A DNA stretch of 64,000 nt from VFMC01 sp040380855 (GTDB lineage Bacteria; Actinomycetota; Acidimicrobiia; Acidimicrobiales; Ilumatobacteraceae), in assembly GCA_040380855.1 (NCBI GenBank), contig JBEIIG010000002.1, positions 77,201 to 141,200 on the forward strand. Reading direction: 5' to 3'. The notes below the pieces were generated by a model. The model was given only the letters and a program-made list of their open reading frames with translations, had not been told where the DNA came from and searched no databases. The position numbers and the translations under genes are program-made. Of this stretch, positions 57,372 to 64,000 are shown in pieces; positions within the stretch are counted from its first letter, which is position 1, and the number at the start of each line of letters is the position of its first letter.

Positions 57372-59135
57372 ATGACGGAAAGAGGCGTACGGGTGCCGGA
57401 ATCGGCGAGGCAGACACCGACCAAGGCATTGCTCCGGGGTCGCGGTGTGCAGGTGTCCCTGCTCGCCGGCTCGTCGCTGCTCGGCGGCCTGCTCGAGGCG
57501 ACCTTCCTCGTGCTGATCGCCCGGATCGGTTTCGCCATCACGTCCGACGGCGGTGGCGACGTCGACGAGTTCCTCGGCATCGGCTTGTCGGTGGGCGAGG
57601 CCGACCTCGCGGCGCTCGGCCTGCTGGCGGCGCGCGTGGCGTTCGCCATCATCTCCAACACGCTGTCGGCGCGCCTCACTGCGCAGGTCACCGCCGACAT
57701 CCGGCACGACCTCAGCTCGGCGTTCCTCCGCGCGTCGTACACCACACAGCAGCGCGAACGTGCAGGTCGTCTGCAAGAACTGCTCACCTCCTTCGCCTAC
57801 CAGGGCTCGATGCTGGTGAGCAATATCGCCACGATGATCACCAACGGTTTCAACACGGCGGCGATGCTGATCCTTGCGGTCGCCGTGAACCCGCTCGCCT
57901 CGCTGGTGGCCGCAGCCGTCGTGTCGTTGCTGGTCCTGGCACTCCGACCGGTGCGCGGCAAGGTGCGCCGCAGTGCGCTCCGCAGCGGCGAGGAAGGGGT
58001 CGCCTTCGCCGGGCAACTGAGCGAACTGTCGCAGCTGGGCCTCGAGATGCACGTGTTCAACGTGCAGCGGGCCACCGAGCGACGTGTCGCACATCTCATC
58101 GACGAGAACGCAGCGGCCATGGACCAGGTCACCCGCTTCAAAGGGCTCGTGCCGATCATCTACACCGCACTCGCGTACCTGGCGCTCACCGGTGCGATCG
58201 GGTTGGCCGCGGCAGCCGATTCCACCGGTCTCGCCTCGATCGGCGCCGTGATGCTGGTGATGCTCCGTTCGCTCACCTACGGACAGGGGCTGCAGACCTC
58301 GTTGTCGTCGATCGCCGCCGCCGAACCCTACGTGCGGGCGCTCGAGACCCAGCTCGCCGAGTACCGCTCCGCGGAGCGCGCCGACGGCGGCGAGCCGATC
58401 GGTCGCATCGGACAACTGTCGCTCGAGAACGTCACCTTCGCCTACGTCGAGGGTCGGCCGGTCCTGGCCGACGTCGACGTCACCATCGAGCCCAACGAGA
58501 TCGTCGGCATCGTCGGCCCGTCGGGCAGCGGCAAATCGACGCTCGTCCATCTCCTTCTCGGGCTCTACCAGCCCACCGATGGTCGCGTGTGTTCCGACGG
58601 TCGCGACATCCGCCGCCTGGCCCACGAGGAGTGGGCGCGCAAGGTGACCTTCGTGCCGCAGATGTCGCGGTTCATCACGGGGAGCGTCGAGGACAACATC
58701 CGCTTCCTGCGCGACGGGATCAGCCACGACGACATCGTCGAGGCGGCGACCCTGGCCCACCTGGCCGACGACATCGCCGGATGGCCCGACGGCTATGCGC
58801 GGCAGGTCGGCGAACAGGGCGGGCACCTCAGCGGTGGTCAACAGCAGCGGTTGTGCATCGCCCGTGCCCTGGTCGAGAACCCCGACGTGATGATCTTCGA
58901 CGAGCCCACCAGCTCGCTCGACGTGCGATCCGAGGCCCTCATCCGCGACACCATCGCCGGCCTTCGATCACGGATGACCGTCATCGTGATCGCCCACCGC
59001 ATGTCGACGCTCGAGATCTGCGACCGGATCATGGTGATCCAGGACGGGATGGTGAAGGGCTTCGACACACCGGCGTCGCTCGAGAAGTCGAACTCCTTCT
59101 ACCGCGAAGCGCTCGAGCTCTCCGGCCTTCGCTGA
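57372..59135 (+). CDS. ABC transporter with fused permease and ATPase (PglK/MsbA-like)
   Basis: A 587-residue half-transporter. Six membrane helices (residues ~25-320) precede an ATPase with Walker A GPSGSGKST (382-390), Q-loop VPQMSRF, signature HLSGGQQQRL, Walker B VMIFDEPTSSLD and switch His in IAHRMST. PglK, its relative in the bacillosamine pathway, flips lipid-linked oligosaccharide; this is a natural candidate for the flippase, as no Wzx is visible in the window. It has its own divergent promoter region with the GT2-methyltransferase, but I could not find a clear -10. Confidence 0.88.
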   Translation: MTERGVRVPESARQTPTKALLRGRGVQVSLLAGSSLLGGLLEATFLVLIARIGFAITSDGGGDVDEFLGIGLSVGEADLAALGLLAARVAFAIISNTLSARLTAQVTADIRHDLSSAFLRASYTTQQRERAGRLQELLTSFAYQGSMLVSNIATMITNGFNTAAMLILAVAVNPLASLVAAAVVSLLVLALRPVRGKVRRSALRSGEEGVAFAGQLSELSQLGLEMHVFNVQRATERRVAHLIDENAAAMDQVTRFKGLVPIIYTALAYLALTGAIGLAAAADSTGLASIGAVMLVMLRSLTYGQGLQTSLSSIAAAEPYVRALETQLAEYRSAERADGGEPIGRIGQLSLENVTFAYVEGRPVLADVDVTIEPNEIVGIVGPSGSGKSTLVHLLLGLYQPTDGRVCSDGRDIRRLAHEEWARKVTFVPQMSRFITGSVEDNIRFLRDGISHDDIVEAATLAHLADDIAGWPDGYARQVGEQGGHLSGGQQQRLCIARALVENPDVMIFDEPTSSLDVRSEALIRDTIAGLRSRMTVIVIAHRMSTLEICDRIMVIQDGMVKGFDTPASLEKSNSFYREALELSGLR

Positions 59136-59160
59136 CCTGTTACCACCAGGAAGCCGGCGG

Positions 59161-59238
59161 CAGGAACAGACGTCAGGAACAGGCGGCGGGACCCGGCGTC
59201 AGCAACAGACATCAGGAACAGGCGTCGGGGCCGGCGAC
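59161..59238. repeat. 39-bp imperfect tandem duplication at a gene end
   Basis: Copies begin at 59161 and 59200 and agree at 29 of the first 33 bases. The second copy includes the last codons and stop of the GT-C-like gene; the first repeats that ending (stop included) just downstream of it, as if the 3' terminus had been duplicated. Confidence 0.65.
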
Positions 59239-60954
59239 GGCGACAAGGCGCACATCGACACCGAACAAGCTGGTTCCGGTGACGGTGGCGACGACCGTGC
59301 CATCCGGATCCTCCGTCGGATCCGACGAGGCGAACGAGCCCGACGCACAGATCGGCCGCGGCGCGAACAGGGCCCGCCAGAACACGGGCCCGGTCACGTC
59401 GCTCTGCAACTCGAGATCAGCCGCCTGGTGATAGCCGAACCACTCGTAACCGGCATCGATCGAGCCAGGTTCCCATCCGGTACGAGCGGCCACCTCTTCG
59501 CCGAGACGCCACTTGGCGCCATCGAACGTCGCCGACCCGTCGACGACCACCAGACCGAGCACGGCAAGGGCGGCCATCGCCACTGCTTCGCGACGACCGG
59601 GCAACACACGGACCAGGCGCTCGGCGTGACCGGCGTGCACCACCAGCGCCGCACTGAAGGGCACGAGCGCGAGCAGGTAGCGATCGAACACGTCGGTGGT
59701 GGTGATCCCGACCGCAGCGGCGAGCAGGCCGGCGTAGAACACGACGAACAGCCATGAGAGGTGCGCACCGCGATCGGCCGTCGACGCGAGCACGGTCCGC
59801 AACTGGCGGCGGTGCCGGAACCAGACCTCGATGCGGAGGCTGATCAGCACCACCGACACAGCGGTCGAGTAGATGGCGATCACCAGCAGGACGATCCACA
59901 CGGGAGTGGGCAGCACCCGCGCCGGGTCGCCCGGCAGGGTGCGCCAGTACGCCACGCGGCGGTCGGCGTGGTTGCCGATCAGGCCGAGCCCACGGATGTC
60001 GACCGTTGCGACCAGCGCGATACCGAACAACAACAACGCCACCTTCACACCACGCGACATCCGCTCGCGCGTGGCGCGCAGCAAGCGGATCGGCGAGATG
60101 GCGAACGCTGCTGGTGCGATGAACAAGCCCACGGTGAGGGCGCTGCGCCACAACTGGTCGGTCGCATTGCGCAACCCGGTCGGCGACAGGTCGATCGGCG
60201 TCGGATAGGTGTTGGGCAGGCCGCTGCGCCAGAGGTAGAGCGCCGCCACCGATGCCAGCCAGGCTGCGGCGAGCGCCGCCACCGGTCGCAGGCGCTGCCG
60301 GCCGGCCCAGGCGTGCACGACCGCATAGACGGCGACCGTCGCTCCTGCGGCAGCGCCGTACTCGCGGATGCTGAACGAGATGAATCCCAGCGCGAGCGCT
60401 GTCGCCAGCCACCCCAGGTGCACCGGTCTCGACCGCATCGAGCGGACGCCCACCAGCAGCGTCAGCATCTGGAGGGCGTACGAGGGCACATCACTCATGT
60501 ACGACACTGCGACGATGCCGTAGACCGGTCCCACGGCGACACAGCCCACGGCCAGTACCGTCCAGCGCCTGCCGAGCCACGGGCGGATCACGGCGTAGGT
60601 GGCCCACAGGCCGACGACGGCGAAGACCGCAACCAGGAGTTGCAGGGGCAGCATCGCGTCGCCGAACAGAGCAATCACCGGCAACGACACCAGTGCCTGG
60701 CCGACGAACATCGTCTGCACCCAGCCGTCGAGGCGGAACTCGCCGGTGTCGGCGAGGTGGGTGACGATCCGGACGTACGCCCAGTCGTCGTTCCGCGACG
60801 CACCGAGAGCACCGTGCGCAGCTGCGATGGCCACGAAGAGACCGACGACCACGACTGCCGAGGCAGCCACCACGAGGTACTCGCGGCGGGTCGCCGGACT
60901 CGGGGGGAACGAATCGGTCGCGACCTGGCGACCCCCTTGGTCGAGCGCGGTCAT
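59212..60954 (-). CDS. GT-C-like membrane glycosyltransferase
   Basis: A 580-residue integral membrane protein with about 11 helices. The first extracytoplasmic loop has ASRNDDWAYVRI with an Asp pair, the catalytic signature of GT-C (PMT/ArnT-like) transferases that use lipid-phosphate sugars. Later helices and a C-terminal extracytoplasmic domain (GEEVAARTGWEPGSIDAGYEWFGYHQAADLEL...) follow. The ATG at 60954 follows AGAGGG; a start further upstream would overlap the dehydrogenase gene. It ends in PDACS, with an almost identical ending repeated after the stop (see the tandem duplication). It may decorate the exported glycan or surface proteins. Confidence 0.75.
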   Translation of the reverse strand: MTALDQGGRQVATDSFPPSPATRREYLVVAASAVVVVGLFVAIAAAHGALGASRNDDWAYVRIVTHLADTGEFRLDGWVQTMFVGQALVSLPVIALFGDAMLPLQLLVAVFAVVGLWATYAVIRPWLGRRWTVLAVGCVAVGPVYGIVAVSYMSDVPSYALQMLTLLVGVRSMRSRPVHLGWLATALALGFISFSIREYGAAAGATVAVYAVVHAWAGRQRLRPVAALAAAWLASVAALYLWRSGLPNTYPTPIDLSPTGLRNATDQLWRSALTVGLFIAPAAFAISPIRLLRATRERMSRGVKVALLLFGIALVATVDIRGLGLIGNHADRRVAYWRTLPGDPARVLPTPVWIVLLVIAIYSTAVSVVLISLRIEVWFRHRRQLRTVLASTADRGAHLSWLFVVFYAGLLAAAVGITTTDVFDRYLLALVPFSAALVVHAGHAERLVRVLPGRREAVAMAALAVLGLVVVDGSATFDGAKWRLGEEVAARTGWEPGSIDAGYEWFGYHQAADLELQSDVTGPVFWRALFAPRPICASGSFASSDPTEDPDGTVVATVTGTSLFGVDVRLVAVAGPDACS

Positions 60955-60961
60955 CAGCCCT

Positions 60962-62275
60962 CTAGAGGATCTCACCCGAGAAGGTGTGGCCGCGCAACAG
61001 GTTCTTGGTGTCGAACACCAAGTGGGCGTGCTCGGCGATCACTGCAGGATCGAACTCGGGATGGTCGACGAGCACCACGACGAGATCGGCGGCCGCGAGC
61101 GTCTCGGGCATGAACGGCACCAACGGATGCGGGACGTGCTGGGCATTCACCTCGGCGATGTACGGGTCGCAGAACACCACCTCGGCACCGCTGGCCTCGA
61201 GCCGTGAGGCGACGCCCACGCTGGGGCTCTCGCGCCAGTCGCTGGTGCCGCGCTTGTAGGCGAGGCCGAGGAGGAGCACCCGGCTGCCGTTCACACTCTT
61301 GCGCTGACGGTTCAGCAACTCGGTGACCCGGCGATGCACGTAGTCGGGCATGTGCTCGTTCACATCGTTGGCCAGCTCGACGAAGCGGAAGGTGTGGCCC
61401 AGATGCTGCTTCACACGCCAGGCGAGGTAGCTCGGGTCGATCGGTAGGCAGTGGCCGCCGACACCCGGCCCCGGGGTGAACCGCATGTAGCCGAACGGCT
61501 TGGTCGAGGCGGCATCGATCGCCCGCCACACGTCGACACCCAGCTCGCGGGCGAACATCGCCAACTCGTTCACCAAGGCGATGTTCACGTGGCGGAAGGT
61601 GTTCTCGAGCAACTTCACCAGTTCGGCTTCGGCGGGCGAACCGACCGGAACGGTGCGTTCGACGAGTGCCGCGAAGAACCCGTCGACCGCAGCCAACGAG
61701 CCGGCATCGACACCGCTGGTGACCTTCGGCGTGTTGACCAGGCCGTAGGCGGCGTTACCCGGGTCGATGCGCTCGGGCGAGTAGCCGAGCGCATACTGGC
61801 CGCGACGCAGGCCCGAGCCCGCTTCGAGGATGGGCGCCAGCAGCTCCTCGGTGGTGCCGGGGTAGGTGGTGCTCTCGAGGATCACGCAGGTACCGGGCCG
61901 AAGGAATCGGGCAAGGGTCTCGCCAGCCTGCTCGATGAACGACAGATCGGGAAGACCATCGTGCAACGGGGTGGGAACACTGATGACCGCCACGTCGAAT
62001 CCGGCCAGATCGCCCGGATCGTTGGTGGGCAGGTACCCGGCTGCGAGCGCAGCCTGCAGCTCGGCGTCGCTCACGTCGCCCACATAGCTCTGCCCGGCCT
62101 GGAGGGCCTTCACCCGGTCGGTCGACACCTCGAAACCGACCACGGGGAAGCCGACGGCCGAGGCGCGCATGGCGACGGGAAGGCCGACATAGCCCTGCCC
62201 CATCACCACGACACGGGCCGTTCGATCGGCCAGGCGGGCCAGCAGGCCGTCCATCACGTCGGTGTCGCTCGTCAT
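60962..62275 (-). CDS. UDP-N-acetylhexosamine (WbpA-type) 6-dehydrogenase
   Basis: A 437-residue UDP-sugar dehydrogenase. It has the N-terminal NAD motif VVMGQGYVGLPVA, catalytic Cys276 in GPGVGGHCLPIDPSY and the C-terminal VLLLGLAYKRGTSDWRESP. The Cys context GGHCLPIDP is the WbpA/WbpO type that oxidises UDP-GlcNAc or UDP-GalNAc to the uronate, rather than the UDP-glucose dehydrogenase type. With asnB in the same cluster the uronate may be converted to its amide. AGGAG lies 6 bases before the ATG, and the gene overlaps the DegT stop by one base (TGATG). Confidence 0.9.
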   Translation of the reverse strand: MTSDTDVMDGLLARLADRTARVVVMGQGYVGLPVAMRASAVGFPVVGFEVSTDRVKALQAGQSYVGDVSDAELQAALAAGYLPTNDPGDLAGFDVAVISVPTPLHDGLPDLSFIEQAGETLARFLRPGTCVILESTTYPGTTEELLAPILEAGSGLRRGQYALGYSPERIDPGNAAYGLVNTPKVTSGVDAGSLAAVDGFFAALVERTVPVGSPAEAELVKLLENTFRHVNIALVNELAMFARELGVDVWRAIDAASTKPFGYMRFTPGPGVGGHCLPIDPSYLAWRVKQHLGHTFRFVELANDVNEHMPDYVHRRVTELLNRQRKSVNGSRVLLLGLAYKRGTSDWRESPSVGVASRLEASGAEVVFCDPYIAEVNAQHVPHPLVPFMPETLAAADLVVVLVDHPEFDPAVIAEHAHLVFDTKNLLRGHTFSGEIL

Positions 62276-63435
62276 CACATGCTCCTTGCTGAATACTGGG
62301 GTGCTTCTGCCGTTCGGTGATCGCCGTGTACGACCTGGGCGACCAGCGAGGCGACTTCGTCGACCTCGTCGTCGGTCAGGGAACTTCCGCTCGGCAGACA
62401 CAGTCCGTGCTGGAACAGTCCGTCGCTGGTGCCGTCGATGCACGCCCGGTGCCCATGGAACACCGGCTGCAGGTGCATCGGCTTCCACAGGGGGCGCGAC
62501 TCGATGGACGCCTCGGCGAGCACCTGCTGCACGGCGGCCGGTAGATGTGCGGCGTCGAAGGTGAGCGCTGTCAGCCATCCGTTCCAGCCGCTCCACTCGG
62601 GCACGGGCATGAACCGCAGGCCGGGCACATCGGCGAGTTGCTCGCGGTAGCGGGCGTTCACCGCACGGCGACGGGCGATGAACGAACCCAGTCGTTCCAG
62701 CTGGCCCCGGCCCAGTGCAGCGAGCAGGTTCGAGAGGCGGTAGTTGTAGCCCACCTCGACGTGCTCGTAGTGCACCACGGGTTCGCGAGCCTGCGTGGCG
62801 AGATACCGTACCCGTGCTGCGAGCGCATCGTCGGCCGACACCAACATGCCGCCACCGCTGGTGGTGATGATCTTGTTGCCATTGAACGAGAACACACCGA
62901 CGTCGCCGAAGCTGCCGGCCGGGCGGCCGCGGTAGGTGGCCCCGAGGGCCTCGGCGGCGTCTTCCACCACCGGGATGCCGAGTTCGCGACATGGGGCCAG
63001 CAGTTCGTCGTAATCGGCACACTGGCCGTAGAGGTCGACCACCACGACGGCAGCGGGCAGGCGGCCGCTCCGACGGGCCCGGTCGAGTTCGTCGCGCAGC
63101 AACTGCGGGCTCATGTTCCAGCTCGACGCCTCGCTGTCGATGAACACCGGCTCGGCACCGCAGTACCGGATGGCGTTCACCGACGCGGCGAAGGTGAACG
63201 TCGACACCAGCACCTCGTCGCCGGGTTGCACACCCACCGCCAGCAGGGCCAGGTGCAGCGCGGCAGTACCGCTCGAGAGCGCTACCGCCGCCGGGAGGCC
63301 CACCAGGTCGGCCACATCGCGTTCGAAGGCGGCCAGGTCGGGGCCGGCAGGCGCCACCCAACCTTCGTCGAGCGCGCGCAGCAGGTGCGCCCGCTCGAGT
63401 TCGCCCACATCGGGAGGTGACAGATAGATCCGCAT
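62275..63435 (-). CDS. DegT/DnrJ/EryC1 sugar aminotransferase (PglE-like)
   Basis: A 386-residue PLP enzyme. The Lys188 that holds PLP is in FSFNGNKIITTSGGG; VALSSGTAALHLALLAVGV and VVEDAAEALGATYRGRPAG are the phosphate-binding and Asp motifs. It transfers an amino group to a UDP-4-keto-6-deoxy sugar. The gene downstream of the CapD-type dehydratase (10 bases) and the acetyltransferase at 39965 supply the steps before and after it. The C-terminus is complete. Confidence 0.9.
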   Translation of the reverse strand: MRIYLSPPDVGELERAHLLRALDEGWVAPAGPDLAAFERDVADLVGLPAAVALSSGTAALHLALLAVGVQPGDEVLVSTFTFAASVNAIRYCGAEPVFIDSEASSWNMSPQLLRDELDRARRSGRLPAAVVVVDLYGQCADYDELLAPCRELGIPVVEDAAEALGATYRGRPAGSFGDVGVFSFNGNKIITTSGGGMLVSADDALAARVRYLATQAREPVVHYEHVEVGYNYRLSNLLAALGRGQLERLGSFIARRRAVNARYREQLADVPGLRFMPVPEWSGWNGWLTALTFDAAHLPAAVQQVLAEASIESRPLWKPMHLQPVFHGHRACIDGTSDGLFQHGLCLPSGSSLTDDEVDEVASLVAQVVHGDHRTAEAPQYSARSM

Positions 63436-63445
63436 CGGCCCGGTC

Positions 63446-64000
63446 CTACGCCCGCAGGCGCGTCTCCGACAGGGCCATATCGGCCAGCAGGTCGCGGCCT
63501 GCCTTCACCGAGACGTCGTCGAACAACGCCGTCGCCGTGGTGGGCAGCGGTGGGACCTGCACATGCGTGACCAGCGGGTGCACTCGCCGCTCGCCGATCT
63601 CGGCATCGCCCATCAGGTCTTCGTGCATCTTCTCGCCGGGGCGCAGACCGGTGAACACGATGCCCAGCGGCGGTGTCTGCAGGCGGGCGAACCGGGCGGC
63701 GACATCGAAGATGCGAACCGGTTCGCCCATGTCGAGCACCATCACCTCACCGGTGGTTCCGATGGCGCCAGCGTAAACCGTCAACCGAACAGCCTCGGCG
63801 ATCGTCATGAAGTAGCGCGTCACGTCGGGGTGGGTCACGGTGATCGGGCCACCGGTCTCGGCCTGCGCGCGGAAGGCGGTGAGCACCGAGCCGCGAGAGC
63901 CGAGCACGTTTCCGAACCGCACCGACACGTAGGTACCGGTGGCCGACGAGGGCACCGACGCGGTCATCCGCTCGGTGACGCGCTTCGAGTAGCCCAGCAC
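63446..64000 (-). CDS. CapD/PglF-type UDP-sugar 4,6-dehydratase (N-terminus outside window)
   Basis: This is the C-terminal 184 residues of a polysaccharide-biosynthesis dehydratase; the frame runs off the right edge. The visible part starts at LGYSKRVTERM (the helix with the catalytic-site Lys) and has VSVRFGNVLGSRGSVLTAFRAQ, VTRYFMTIAEAVRL, and the C-terminal FTGLRPGEKMHEDLM. This order is typical of PglF/WbpM/CapD enzymes that make UDP-4-keto-6-deoxy-GlcNAc, the first step to bacillosamine. Membrane helices of PglF would be in the missing part. Confidence 0.85.
   Translation of the reverse strand: MLGYSKRVTERMTASVPSSATGTYVSVRFGNVLGSRGSVLTAFRAQAETGGPITVTHPDVTRYFMTIAEAVRLTVYAGAIGTTGEVMVLDMGEPVRIFDVAARFARLQTPPLGIVFTGLRPGEKMHEDLMGDAEIGERRVHPLVTHVQVPPLPTTATALFDDVSVKAGRDLLADMALSETRLRA

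Overview
High-GC chromosomal DNA with an actinobacterial gene set: coproheme decarboxylase of the HemQ type, a CysO-like sulfur carrier, DUF3263, a LytR_C protein, a PAC2 protein, an SCO6745-family protein and many start codons lying 6-8 bases after a TANNNT box (leaderless transcripts). The combination with DUF4012, a FtsH-like ATPase and an acyl-CoA dehydrogenase suggests an Acidimicrobiia-type actinobacterium (Ilumatobacter-like); that placement is inference. No insertion sequence, prophage or CRISPR array was seen. Coding density is very high and many genes overlap by 4 bases.

Region 1 (1-4.1 kb) is an arsenic island: an ArsR-ArsC fusion (cut by the window edge), a GAPDH and the ArsJ exporter that together expel arsenate as 1-arseno-3-phosphoglycerate, then a divergent arsR and arsI/cadI pair with two visible ArsR boxes, and the tail of a dead multicopper oxidase.

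Region 2 (4.2-39.8 kb) is mostly core and accessory metabolism: acetyltransferase, SCO6745 protein, a redoxin with an in-frame TGA that I read as selenocysteine (hairpin 13 bases downstream), PAC2, Nudix, DUF427, a Leu/Ile/Val-type binding lipoprotein, chdC, fdhD, a FAD oxidoreductase, an Lrp regulator, groEL under two overlapping CIRCE operators, a FtsH-like protease, cysO, glycerate kinase, udk, tRNA-Thr, a hydroxyisobutyrate dehydrogenase/molybdopterin oxidoreductase pair, ispD-ispF-rlmB, a Crp-like regulator, a dienelactone hydrolase, a polysaccharide deacetylase, an ABC-2 exporter, an OpuAC-like lipoprotein, an N-terminally short amidohydrolase, an acyl-CoA dehydrogenase, a sortase-type surface protein and a DUF4012 membrane protein.

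Region 3 (39.9-64 kb) is a surface-glycan locus. A NeuD/PglD acetyltransferase and PglC-like phosphoglycosyltransferase are at one end; a DegT aminotransferase and a CapD/PglF-type dehydratase (cut by the window edge) are at the other. Together these are the four steps of a UDP-di-N-acetylbacillosamine-type pathway up to loading onto the lipid carrier. Between them are six glycosyltransferases (two fused to other domains), a UDP-HexNAc dehydrogenase, an AsnB-type amidotransferase, an epimerase, a polymerase-like membrane protein, a Wzz/BY-kinase, a low-molecular-weight tyrosine phosphatase and an ABC flippase-like exporter: most of the parts for making, exporting and regulating an amidated or N-acetylated polysaccharide.

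Intergenic spaces carry several palindromic or tandem elements (2.96, 20.0-20.2, 26.2, 34.5 and 59.2 kb) that are reported separately.
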